A stretch of 64,000 nucleotides of DNA from Aldehydirespirator sp963662645. GTDB lineage: Bacteria > Actinomycetota > Acidimicrobiia > Acidimicrobiales > Aldehydirespiratoraceae. Location: contig OY759762.1 in assembly GCA_963662645.2 (NCBI GenBank), positions 3,162,001 through 3,226,000 on the forward strand. Reading direction: 5' to 3'. A model generated the notes under the pieces. The model saw only the letters and a program-made list of their open reading frames with translations, was not told the origin of the DNA and searched no databases. Within the stretch, counting starts at the first letter, position 1; each line of letters begins with the position of its first letter. A program made the position numbers and the translations under genes. Below are positions 27,558 through 35,741 of the stretch, piece after piece.

Positions 27558-28466
27558 TCAAGCGTCGGCCGGGATGACGCAGTAGGTCAGCCCCATGTCT
27601 GACAGCCAGCGGCGGTAGGTGATCGAGGTCTTGTCGGAGCGAACGGGCGTCTCGACCGTGGGTCCTAGCGGCAGGCGCTTCGGCTGCTGGTTCTCGAGGA
27701 TGGGTTTGTCCTGGGCGAAGATGAGCAGCTGGAACCGCTTGAGAAGCCGGTCGTCGTTCTCGTCGTCGAGCATCGACAGCAGCATGTGCGCCCGCGTCGT
27801 CACCTCGTCCACCGGCTGGCAGAAGATGGCGATGGCGTCCATGCGGGACTCGTCGATGGGGCTCGACTTGTAGAGGATGGCGCAGTAGGGATGGGGCACC
27901 CGGTAGACGTACCCCATGAGCATCCCGCCCTCGGCGTTGAGGGCGCCCAGGGGCTGGAAGAACTCGCACTCGGTGGCCACTACCTCCCGTCCGTCTTCGA
28001 CCACCTCCACGCCGTATTCCTTGACCTCGGTGTGGGGCTCGATGCCCAGATAGCCCGAATGGACGTAGGGGAAATGGCCCATGTCCAGGAAGTTCTCGAC
28101 TGCCCTGGGGGCCGATGTGTGCACCCCGATGCTGCCGGCCCACACGTTGTGGCGGTCGGGCTCATGGAACTCCGGCAGCTCGAAGAACTCCTCCGGGGGA
28201 GACCCGAGGCTGGTCCACAGATAGCCGAATCGGCTGGTTGCCGGCAACGGCTCGACGACGTCAGCAGGGGAGAACGCCGCCCCGGGCCGCAATGCTGGCA
28301 CGGACCTCCACGCATGCACGCCGCCATCGGCGGAGACTCCGTACGAGACGGGCTCCTCGAGCAGGTGGGTCTCGTTGACGGTGCCTGCCATCAACTCGAC
28401 CACGGCGCCGACGGGGTGCCACAGGTTGAGAGCAACCGGATCCGCGCACTTGGAGGCGAGGCTCAA
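27558..28466 (-). CDS. Second NdmC-like oxygenase subunit without a Rieske cluster
   Basis: This 302-residue protein is a paralogue of the protein at 9399-10307. The iron site is complete, with D128, H131 and H136 in ENFLDMGHFPYVH and D253 in AQDKPILENQ; YGYLWTSLGSP is replaced by FGYLWTSLGSP. It too lacks CxH and CxxH cluster ligands. No reductase is next to it, so it probably uses the NdmD-like protein 15 kb away. The start is a TTG that overlaps the stop of the cyclase-family gene (TTGA), which suggests translational coupling. Substrate differs from the first copy if gene neighbourhood is a guide. Confidence 0.78.
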   Translation of the reverse strand: MSLASKCADPVALNLWHPVGAVVELMAGTVNETHLLEEPVSYGVSADGGVHAWRSVPALRPGAAFSPADVVEPLPATSRFGYLWTSLGSPPEEFFELPEFHEPDRHNVWAGSIGVHTSAPRAVENFLDMGHFPYVHSGYLGIEPHTEVKEYGVEVVEDGREVVATECEFFQPLGALNAEGGMLMGYVYRVPHPYCAILYKSSPIDESRMDAIAIFCQPVDEVTTRAHMLLSMLDDENDDRLLKRFQLLIFAQDKPILENQQPKRLPLGPTVETPVRSDKTSITYRRWLSDMGLTYCVIPADA

Positions 28467-29425
28467 AGGACGGCCACGGGATTGACGGGGGAGCCGCAGC
28501 CGCCCACGAAGGGCTCCGGGTTTGCCTGCAGCAGGAACTCGTAGCGTCCCTCCTCGGCACAGGCTGAGGCCAGCGCCTCAAGATCCCAGTTTTGGCCCTG
28601 GGTCATGCCCATGTCCACCACGTGAAGGCAGTGAACGCCCAGTGCGTCGTCCCAGCTCGGACCGGGGAAGATCTCGAAGATGTAGGTGTCGTCGGCCACC
28701 GCGGCCACGTCGTTGCGCCAGAACCAGCGCACCGCGTCGAAGCCGGGCCCCGGGCTGGTGCCGTCGGAGTCGGGCCCGGTGACATACGGCAGCGCTCCCA
28801 TCTCGCGGAACACCTGGATCCGCCCGGTTCGCAGCAGCACGATGTCGCCGGGTCGCATGGCCACTCTGGAGTGCTCGGCCGCCTCGTCGAGGTCGTCGCC
28901 GGTGACCTCGTGATCGCTGGGAAGCCGCTGGAGACCCTTGGCCGCGCACACGTCGAGCAGCACGCCCCGGCCGGTGAGGTGGCGGACGTTCTCGATCCCG
29001 AGCACGGTGGCGCCGCCGGTGGGGTTGATCGACGAGACCGGCACCCCGTTGTAGAGGGTGTTGTCGTAGCTCACATGGGACAGGCCGTCCCAGTGGGTGG
29101 CGGCCTGCAGCGGCATGGTCACGATGTCGTCGGAGAAGTGGGGGACCATTCCTCTGCCGTCGGCGTCGCCCAGATCCGGGCTGTGGATCTTGACCATGGC
29201 GTGCAGCGGGTTGATCCGCCCGTGCATCTGGCCGATCTGCACTCCGTCAGAGTGCTTGAGGTCGAGGGCGCAAGACACCCGCCGGCCGGTCCGCACCAGC
29301 GAGGCGGCGTGGGCCACTGCGTCGTCCGTGATCAGGTTGAGGGTGCCGAGGCGGTCGTCGTCTCCCCAGCGCCCCCAGTTGCGCACCTCGTCGCGCACTG
29401 CGAAGAAGGCGTCAGTGAAGCTCAT
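28463..29425 (-). CDS. Cyclase-family metal hydrolase (kynurenine formamidase fold)
   Basis: This 320-residue protein belongs to the Cyclase family, which includes kynurenine formamidase and isatin hydrolase. The metal-binding segment is ATHWDGLSHVSYDN, followed by RGVLLDVCAAKG, the VTGDDLDEAAEHSRVAMRPGDIVLLRTG block and a C-terminal HCLHVVDMGMTQGQNWDLEAL. Members hydrolyse amides or lactams. Translational coupling to the second NdmC-like gene implies that the two act on the same compound, perhaps oxygenation or demethylation plus ring opening. The exact substrate is unknown. Confidence 0.82.
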   Translation of the reverse strand: MSFTDAFFAVRDEVRNWGRWGDDDRLGTLNLITDDAVAHAASLVRTGRRVSCALDLKHSDGVQIGQMHGRINPLHAMVKIHSPDLGDADGRGMVPHFSDDIVTMPLQAATHWDGLSHVSYDNTLYNGVPVSSINPTGGATVLGIENVRHLTGRGVLLDVCAAKGLQRLPSDHEVTGDDLDEAAEHSRVAMRPGDIVLLRTGRIQVFREMGALPYVTGPDSDGTSPGPGFDAVRWFWRNDVAAVADDTYIFEIFPGPSWDDALGVHCLHVVDMGMTQGQNWDLEALASACAEEGRYEFLLQANPEPFVGGCGSPVNPVAVL

Positions 29426-29640
29426 CGGTTACCTCGGTGCGGACGGACCGCGCCGATACTACCGGTCTGTAGGCGGCCGGTCCGTCGTGGGATCGATCGG
29501 GGAGGCCGAAGCGGCTACAAGCTGGTCCTGGATGTTCCGACAGTTCGGCAATGTCGGCGGCGCACCACTAGCTTCTGGCCCATGGTCGGCCCGATGCATG
29601 GCCCCGTCCGCCCCGCCCCGTTCGACGCTGGGGCGACCCG

Positions 29641-30180
29641 ATGACGTGGCTGTACGCCTTCATGCTGGCCGCGGGCGCGCCGGTGCTGCTGTGGTTCGTG
29701 TTCAGCGGCGGCGACGCCGACATGGAGGCGGGCGCGGAGGCCGACGGGCTCGGGGAGGTGTTCTCCGTCATCCCCCTGAGCAGCGTCGCCTTCATCGCCA
29801 CGTTCTTCGGCGCCACCGGGCTGGTCTCGGAGTGGCTCGGAACCGGCGCGGTCTTCACGCTGTTGCTGGCCGTCGTGGTCGGGGTGCTGGCCGGCGTGCT
29901 CAACAGCGCGGCGTTCGCGTACCTGCGCCGCAGCGAGGCCTCCAGCGACGTCTCCGATCGCGAGATCGAGGGCAGCATCGCACGGGTCTCGCTGCCCATG
30001 TCGAACGAGCGACGCGGCCGGATCGTGCTGACCGTGGCCGGTGCCCGCACCCAGATGACGGCCGCGCCCATCGATCCCCTCGACGAGGATCAGACGATCG
30101 AGTCCGGTGCCCGGGTCATCATCGTGCGCATCGAGGGCGGCGTGGCCCTCGTCACCCGCCTCGACCCCGAACTGGAGTAG
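29641..30180 (+). CDS. NfeD/YqiJ-like membrane protein, flotillin partner
   Basis: This 179-residue protein has an N-terminal membrane segment (WLYAFMLAAGAPVLLWFVF), a second membrane part (about residues 42-95) and a soluble C-terminal OB-fold-like domain (EGSIARVSLPMSNERRGRI to VIIVRIEGGVALVTRL). This is the pattern of YqiJ/NfeD1-type proteins, which are encoded next to flotillins and act with them in membrane microdomains. The flotillin-family gene follows 164 bases downstream on the same strand. Confidence 0.75.
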   Translation: MTWLYAFMLAAGAPVLLWFVFSGGDADMEAGAEADGLGEVFSVIPLSSVAFIATFFGATGLVSEWLGTGAVFTLLLAVVVGVLAGVLNSAAFAYLRRSEASSDVSDREIEGSIARVSLPMSNERRGRIVLTVAGARTQMTAAPIDPLDEDQTIESGARVIIVRIEGGVALVTRLDPELE

Positions 30181-30344
30181 GCCCCAGGACTAGGCGGTCA
30201 TGGCGGCGGGCCGCGGCCACCAGCCGACTCTCTCAGGCCTGGCCAATGAGCCACGAGTGCCCGGTGATGCGCCGGGAGGGGCTGGTACGCTCGGCTTGGC
30301 AGTGGGCTTGTAGAGACGCGCCACGCGCGTGAGAGGAGGGCTCC

Positions 30345-31652
30345 ATGTCCTCAGCAATTGTGGCCGGCATCGCTGTGGCGCTGGCCGTGTTCTTCGTCAT
30401 CTTGATCGTGCGGTCGCTGATCGTGATCTGCCCGCCCAACCGGGTGGCGGTCATATCGGGCCGCAAGAGGACGCTGTCCGACGGGCGCACCGTGGGCTAC
30501 CGGATCCTCAAGGGCGGCCGAACCCTGCGGATCCCGCTTATCGAGAGGGTGGCCTGGATGGATCTCAACACCATCCCGCTGGAGGTGTCGGTCACCAACG
30601 CCTACTCGCGTGGCACCATACCTCTCAATGTGATGGGCATCGCCAACGTCAAGGTGTCGAGTTCCGAGGGCCTGCTCGAGAACGCCTGCGAGCGGTTCCT
30701 CCATGTCGACCACATGCACATCGGCAAGATCGCCAAGGAGACCCTGGAGGCCAATCTTCGGGGCGTGCTGGCCACGCTGTCCCCCGAGGAGGTGAACGAG
30801 GACCGCCTCAAGTTCAGCCACCAGCTCATCGACGAGGCCGACGACGACATCAAGACTCTGGGCCTGGAACTCGACGTGCTCAAGATCCAGAACGTCACCG
30901 ACGACGTGAACTACCTCGAGTCCGTGGGACGGCGCCTCACTGCCCAGGTGAAGCGGGACGCCCGAGTGGCCGAGGCCGACCGCGAGGCGGAGTCCGAACA
31001 GGCCGAGGCGGCAGCTCGCCGCACCGCCCAGGTGGCCCAGATCGAGGCCGACAAGAAGATCGTCGAGGAGCAGAACGCCCTGCGGGTGCGCACCGCCGAG
31101 CTCGAGGCTATCTCCAGGGCCCGCGAGGAGGAGGCGCTGGTGGCCGGCGAAACGGCCAAGGCTGTCGCCAGCCAGGAACTGGAAACCGAGCGGATCGAGT
31201 TGGAGAAGCGCCGGGTGGAGGCCGATGTCGTGGTCCCGGCCCGAGCCGATCTGGAGGCCCGCCAGCTCCAGGCCCAGGCCGAGGCGGCCACCATCGTCGA
31301 GGACGGGAAGGCCCAGGTCGAGGTGTTCAAGCGTCTCACCGACCAGTACCAGGCGGCCGGCGCCGACGGCCACGACGTGCTGGTGCTCAACATGCTGCCC
31401 GACCTGATCGACAAGATCGTCGCCACCGTGCAGAACGTGAGCATCGACCGGGTCGCGGTGGTGGACACCGGCGGCGGGAGCGGAAACGGCGAAGGCAATG
31501 GCGACGGCGGCTCGCGGGGTGGGATTCCAGGCCTCATGAGCCAGCTCCCGGCGTCGCTGGTGGCCATGACCGAGCAGATCGAGGCCGCCACCGGCGTGGA
31601 CATCCTGGCCTCGCTGCGCCGGCGCGACCAAGAGCGCGGCGCCGAGGGCTGA
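30345..31652 (+). CDS. Flotillin-family (SPFH/Band 7) protein, YqiK/FloT-like
   Basis: This 435-residue protein has an N-terminal membrane segment (VAGIAVALAVFFVILIV), an SPFH domain (residues of about 30 to 200, with NRVAVISGRKR and VSVTNAYSRGTIPLNVMGI), then a long Ala/Glu-rich coiled coil (about 205-340) and a Gly-rich C-terminal tail. This is typical flotillin architecture. It would oligomerise at the inner face of the membrane. GAGAGGAGG lies upstream of the ATG. The NfeD-like partner gene is directly upstream. Confidence 0.9.
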   Translation: MSSAIVAGIAVALAVFFVILIVRSLIVICPPNRVAVISGRKRTLSDGRTVGYRILKGGRTLRIPLIERVAWMDLNTIPLEVSVTNAYSRGTIPLNVMGIANVKVSSSEGLLENACERFLHVDHMHIGKIAKETLEANLRGVLATLSPEEVNEDRLKFSHQLIDEADDDIKTLGLELDVLKIQNVTDDVNYLESVGRRLTAQVKRDARVAEADREAESEQAEAAARRTAQVAQIEADKKIVEEQNALRVRTAELEAISRAREEEALVAGETAKAVASQELETERIELEKRRVEADVVVPARADLEARQLQAQAEAATIVEDGKAQVEVFKRLTDQYQAAGADGHDVLVLNMLPDLIDKIVATVQNVSIDRVAVVDTGGGSGNGEGNGDGGSRGGIPGLMSQLPASLVAMTEQIEAATGVDILASLRRRDQERGAEG

Positions 31653-31705
31653 CGGTCCAAGTCCCGGTGCCGGTGCCACGCCGACGGCGCGTGAGCTGAA
31701 GGGCC

Positions 31706-32632
31706 GTGAACGACGCGCCCGTGGGCGGATTGCTTCAGGGCAGGACGGTCGCCGTCACCGGCGGCGGGGGCGGCATCGGTAGGGCCGTCTCACTGGCCTG
31801 CGCCGCGGAGGGTGCCAACGTGGTGGTGGCCGACTACGGAGTGGCCCTCGACGGCTCCGGCCCGTCCAGCGACGTGGCCGACGCCGTCGCGGCCGAGATA
31901 CGCGCCGGTGGCGGCGAGGCCCTCGCCCTGGCCGGTGACGTGTCCCGGTTCGATGTAGGTGCCGGCATCGTCGAGGCGGCCTGTGACCGGTGGGGGAGCA
32001 TCGACGGCGTGGTGTGCCCCGCGGGCGTGCTGCGGGAGCGCATGCTGTTCAATATGAGCGAGGACGAGTGGGACGATGTGGTGGCCGTCCACTTGAAGGG
32101 CCATTTCAACGTCTACCGGGCCGCGCTGGCCCGGATGCGCAAACAGCCTTCGGGCGGCTCGCTGGTGGGTTTCACGTCGGGCGCGTTCGTGGCCTCCACC
32201 GCGCAGGCCAACTATTCAGCGGCCAAGGGCGGCGTGGTGAGCCTCACTCGCTCGGCGGCCATGACCGCGGCCTCCATCCGGCTGCGGGGCGGGCCCTCCA
32301 TCAACGCCAACTGCATCGCGCCGGTGGCCCGCACCCGGATGAGCGAGAACGTGCCGTTTGCGTTCGAGACCGGAGAGCCCGAGGCGGTCGCGCCCATGGC
32401 GGTGCATCTGCTCAGCGACGCGGGCCGCGATGTCAACGGGCAGATCTACAGCGTGGTGGGGCGGCGCATATCGGTCTGGAACCAGCCCGCGGAGGTGCGC
32501 TCCATGTGGTCGGCCGGCGACCGGTGGACGCCTGCCGAGATCGCCGAGCAGCTGCCCCGGACCATCGGGCAGGAGCCCAACCCGATGATCTTGGATCTCG
32601 AGCGGCGCATGGGCGAGATGGCCGACGGTTGA
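31706..32632 (+). CDS. Short-chain dehydrogenase/reductase
   Basis: This 308-residue SDR has the cofactor motif VTGGGGGIGRA, an acidic residue after the second strand that favours NAD (VVADYG), and the active-site YSAAKGG with the preceding Ser in FTSGAF. The long C-terminal tail (PAEIAEQLPRTIGQEPNP) and overall layout resemble mycobacterial Rv3548c-type SDRs encoded in the steroid ring-degradation region. It starts with GTG, 53 bases after the flotillin gene, and is followed by an IpdF-like SDR. A lipid or steroid-derived acyl-CoA substrate is an inference. Confidence 0.82.
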   Translation: MNDAPVGGLLQGRTVAVTGGGGGIGRAVSLACAAEGANVVVADYGVALDGSGPSSDVADAVAAEIRAGGGEALALAGDVSRFDVGAGIVEAACDRWGSIDGVVCPAGVLRERMLFNMSEDEWDDVVAVHLKGHFNVYRAALARMRKQPSGGSLVGFTSGAFVASTAQANYSAAKGGVVSLTRSAAMTAASIRLRGGPSINANCIAPVARTRMSENVPFAFETGEPEAVAPMAVHLLSDAGRDVNGQIYSVVGRRISVWNQPAEVRSMWSAGDRWTPAEIAEQLPRTIGQEPNPMILDLERRMGEMADG

Positions 32633-32730
32633 ACGGTGGTTGCGGAGCCTGCTGGCCGAGACCTGGCTTCGGAGCCCGGCGGCTGAGCGATGGCCTCCGA
32701 GCCTGCCGGCCGAGCCCCGACGGTTGAACC

Positions 32731-33540
32731 GTGACCGCGGAGCCGGGCGACTGGCCCTGGCCGGCGCCTCCCGCCGAGCCGCCCGGGCGGGGACTGCTCG
32801 AAGGCAGGCGGGTCGTCGTCACCGCCGCGGCCGGTGCAGGCATTGGTTCGGCCGTCGCCCGCCGAGCTCTCCTCGAAGGAGCCCGGGTTGTCATCTCCGA
32901 CATTCACGAGCGGCGCCTGACCGAGACCTGTGAGCGGTTGGAGGCCGAGACCGGGACGCGGCCCGGCGCGGTGAAGTGCGATGTGACAGCTGAGAGCGAT
33001 GTGCAGGCTCTGATGGACTCGGCCGCCCGCCTGCTGGGCGGTATCGACGTGATGATGAACAATGCCGGACTGGGCGGCTCGGCCCGGCTGGTGGACATGA
33101 CCGACGAGCAGTGGTCAGCCGTGCTCGGTGTGACGCTCGACGGCACCATGCGCTGCACCCGGGCCGCGCTGCGACACATGATCGATCGGGGCATCGGCGG
33201 CGCCATCGTCAACAACGCCTCGGTGGCGGGATGGCGGGCCCAGGTCGAGCAGGCCCACTACGCCGCGGCCAAGGCCGGTGTGATGGCCCTCACCCGCTGC
33301 GCCGCCATGGAGGCCGCGGAGCACGGCATCAGGGTGAACTGCGTGGCTCCCAGTTTGGCGTGGCATCCGTTCCTGGCCAAGACCACCGACCAGGCCTTGC
33401 TGGCCGAGCTGGCCGGGAAGGAGGCGTTCGGCCGGCCCGCCGAGCCGTGGGAGGTGGCCAACGTGATGGTGTTCCTGGCCAGCGACCTCTCCGGCTACAT
33501 GACCGGGGAAGTCGTGTCGGTCAGCAGCCAGCATCCGTGA
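32731..33540 (+). CDS. IpdF-like short-chain dehydrogenase
   Basis: This 269-residue SDR has the unusual cofactor motif VVVTAAAGAGIGSAVARRAL followed by VVISDIHERRLTET, which I associate with IpdF (Rv3559c type), an NAD-dependent dehydrogenase of steroid C/D-ring breakdown. The active site YAAAKAGV, with Asn-Ala-Gly (MMNNAGLGG), is intact. The start is a GTG; the preceding 98 bases contain imperfect repeats of GAGCCTGCYGGCCGAG. IpdA/IpdB-like genes lie 20 kb further on. General 3-oxoacyl reductase function is the alternative. Confidence 0.8.
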   Translation: MTAEPGDWPWPAPPAEPPGRGLLEGRRVVVTAAAGAGIGSAVARRALLEGARVVISDIHERRLTETCERLEAETGTRPGAVKCDVTAESDVQALMDSAARLLGGIDVMMNNAGLGGSARLVDMTDEQWSAVLGVTLDGTMRCTRAALRHMIDRGIGGAIVNNASVAGWRAQVEQAHYAAAKAGVMALTRCAAMEAAEHGIRVNCVAPSLAWHPFLAKTTDQALLAELAGKEAFGRPAEPWEVANVMVFLASDLSGYMTGEVVSVSSQHP

Positions 33541-33695
33541 GGCCGCCTTCCCGCCACTGGCGACTATGGCACCACCGGAGACTTGGTGTCACGGGCAGCT
33601 ATAGCGCCAGTAGCAGCTTGGCGTGGCGGGCAACTGTGGCACTTCGGGCAACTATGGCGTCACGGGCAACTGTGGTGCCACTGGCGATTCGGTGC

Positions 33696-33712
33696 TGCCG
33701 TCTGGCAAGATG
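33696..33712 (+). promoter_or_regulatory. Conserved TGCC-GTCT-GGCA element before binding protein 1
   Basis: TGCCGTCTGGCAAGATG is found here and, identically, at 35677-35693 upstream of the second binding protein, each 64-65 bases before the start codon. TGCC and GGCA form a small inverted repeat. Identical sequence and spacing at two paralogous genes in otherwise diverged upstream regions suggests a shared promoter or operator. It is absent before the third paralogue, which follows the second by 7 bases. Confidence 0.5.
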
Positions 33713-33759
33713 TCCTGACTAGCGGCTGGCATGCCGACCTACACAGAAGGGCAAGTGGA

Positions 33760-35601
33760 ATGACTGCTCGATCGAAGTACCAGCGTGGCGCGTGCTGGTT
33801 GACGGTGTTCTTGGCGTTCGCCTTGGTTGCCGCAGCTTGCGGAGGCGGAGACGGCGATGACGGCGGCGACGCACAACCTTCCCAGGCGGTGGAGACCACC
33901 GAAACGGTTGCGGCTCCCGAGCCGGCCGAAACCGACGACGGCGAGGTCGAGGAGGCGGCCGCGCCGACCGACGCGGCGCCGGACGACGAGCCCCTCGTGG
34001 CCCCGGTGGACACGACGACCACAACGACGCCGCCTGAGGACGGGGAGGCGGCTGTGGAGGCGCCGGCCGAGCCCGAGCCCCAGTTCGGCGGCACGCTGCG
34101 GGTCGCGGTGGAGGCTGAGTCCGACGGCCTGAATCCGGCGGCCAACAACTTCGCGGTGGCGGCCTATGTGATGACCTACCCCGTCTTCGATCCGGTCGCC
34201 TACTGGGACACCAAGGGTCAGTGGATCCCGTATCTGGCCGAGTTCACGCCGATCGACGAGGGGCGGTCCTGGCAGATGAAGCTGCGCGACGGGGTGCGCT
34301 TCCATGACGGCACCGCACTTGACGCCGGCGACGTGATCGCCACCTTCAACGCCCAGCTGGCCGACCCGATCGTGTCGCTGGCGGTGCGTCCCTACTATCC
34401 CGAGGACATATCCGAGGCCATCACCGTGATCGACGATCTCACGGTGCAGTTCAACCCCATCGACCAGTTCGCCTTCTTCCCGCAGTTCATAACCAGCCAG
34501 CTCGGGATGATCGCCCCGTCGGAGTGGCTGGCCGCCGCCGCGGAGGATCCGAACCTGAACCAGTACCCGGTCGGCACGGGCCCCTTCATGATCGAGAGCC
34601 GCACCCAGGACGAGGTGACCGTGCTGGTCCGCAACCCCGACTACTGGGCCGCCGACATAACCGACATCTACCTCGACCGGATCGAGGTGTACCCCATCAC
34701 CGACCCGGTCATCGCGGCCGAGCGGATCGCCGCGGGCGACATCGACCTCATGGTGACGAGCAACTCCGACGCCATCTTGACGCTGCGCGACTCCGAGGCG
34801 GTCCAGACCATCGAGAACGTCCGCTCCAGCGAGGACTTCGCGATGATGAACATCGAGCAGCCGCCCTTCGACGACATCCGGGCCCGTCAGGCCCTCACCT
34901 TCGCCACCGACCGCGACGCCTACGTAGCGCTCATCCGCCAGGGAGTGTCCCCGCCCGCCGACACGATGTTCCATCCCGACCTGATCTGGCACAACCCCGA
35001 CGTCAAGCAGGAGACGAACATGCCGGAGCGGGCCGGCCCGCTGGTCGCTGAGTATTGCGCCGACTTCCCGGCGAACTGCACCGACGGCCGGATCAACATG
35101 GAGCTGCAGTACTCGGGCCCGTCCATAGCCCAGACCCGCATCGCGGAGCTGCTGATCGACAGCTGGGAGCCGTACTTCAACGTGACCGAGCAGGAGCTCC
35201 TTCAGGACGCCCACATCATCGAGGTGGCGCTGGGTCAGTTCAACGTGGTGACCTGGCGGCAGTTCGGCGCCGTCGACCCGGACAACGATGTGCTGTGGAT
35301 CGAGTGCAGGGCCATCAGCTTCATCTCTCTCAACTGGCCGCGGGACTGTGATCCGGAGCGGGACGCCCTCATGTACGAGCAGCGGGCCAGCACCGACCTT
35401 GAGCGGCGAGTCGAGATATGGCACTGGATCCAGGAGAACATCCGCGACTCGTACACCTACATCTTCTTCAACCACGCCAACTGGACCATCGGCGCGGGGG
35501 ACCACGTCCAGAACATCTGCGGCCAGACTTCCCCGACCGGGGTGGAGCTGTTCTGCAACAACCAGGGCCGGGTGCAGCTCCACCAGGTCTGGCTGAGCTA
35601 G
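33760..35601 (+). CDS. Oligopeptide/dipeptide-type ABC binding lipoprotein 1
   Basis: This 613-residue SBP_bac_5 protein is secreted and lipidated (VFLAFALVAAACGGG, lipobox AAAC). A low-complexity acidic and Thr-rich linker ending in APVDTTTTTTPP precedes the binding domain, which begins GGTLRVAVEAESDGLNPA and has WQMKLRDGVRFHDGTALDAGDV. It is the first of three tandem paralogues that share the linker and domain order. The ATG at 33760 is selected because it starts the signal peptide; the open frame runs back to 33583. Ligand unknown: peptides or other polar compounds. Confidence 0.92.
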   Translation: MTARSKYQRGACWLTVFLAFALVAAACGGGDGDDGGDAQPSQAVETTETVAAPEPAETDDGEVEEAAAPTDAAPDDEPLVAPVDTTTTTTPPEDGEAAVEAPAEPEPQFGGTLRVAVEAESDGLNPAANNFAVAAYVMTYPVFDPVAYWDTKGQWIPYLAEFTPIDEGRSWQMKLRDGVRFHDGTALDAGDVIATFNAQLADPIVSLAVRPYYPEDISEAITVIDDLTVQFNPIDQFAFFPQFITSQLGMIAPSEWLAAAAEDPNLNQYPVGTGPFMIESRTQDEVTVLVRNPDYWAADITDIYLDRIEVYPITDPVIAAERIAAGDIDLMVTSNSDAILTLRDSEAVQTIENVRSSEDFAMMNIEQPPFDDIRARQALTFATDRDAYVALIRQGVSPPADTMFHPDLIWHNPDVKQETNMPERAGPLVAEYCADFPANCTDGRINMELQYSGPSIAQTRIAELLIDSWEPYFNVTEQELLQDAHIIEVALGQFNVVTWRQFGAVDPDNDVLWIECRAISFISLNWPRDCDPERDALMYEQRASTDLERRVEIWHWIQENIRDSYTYIFFNHANWTIGAGDHVQNICGQTSPTGVELFCNNQGRVQLHQVWLS

Positions 35602-35676
35602 ACCAGCGGCCCAGCGGACCGCTCCCGGACCGGCGACCCTCCCGGATGGAAGCCGGCGGTTGCCGCGCGCCAGTCC

Positions 35677-35693
35677 TGCCGTCTGGCAAGATG
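35677..35693 (+). promoter_or_regulatory. Conserved TGCC-GTCT-GGCA element before binding protein 2
   Basis: This is the second identical copy of the 17-base element described at 33696-33712, lying 65 bases before the start of the second binding protein. It would drive the run from the second binding protein through the third and perhaps the permeases. Confidence 0.5.
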
Positions 35694-35741
35694 GCTGGCC
35701 GACACCTTGCTTCGACGACCGCGCGCGGAGGACGATAGGGA

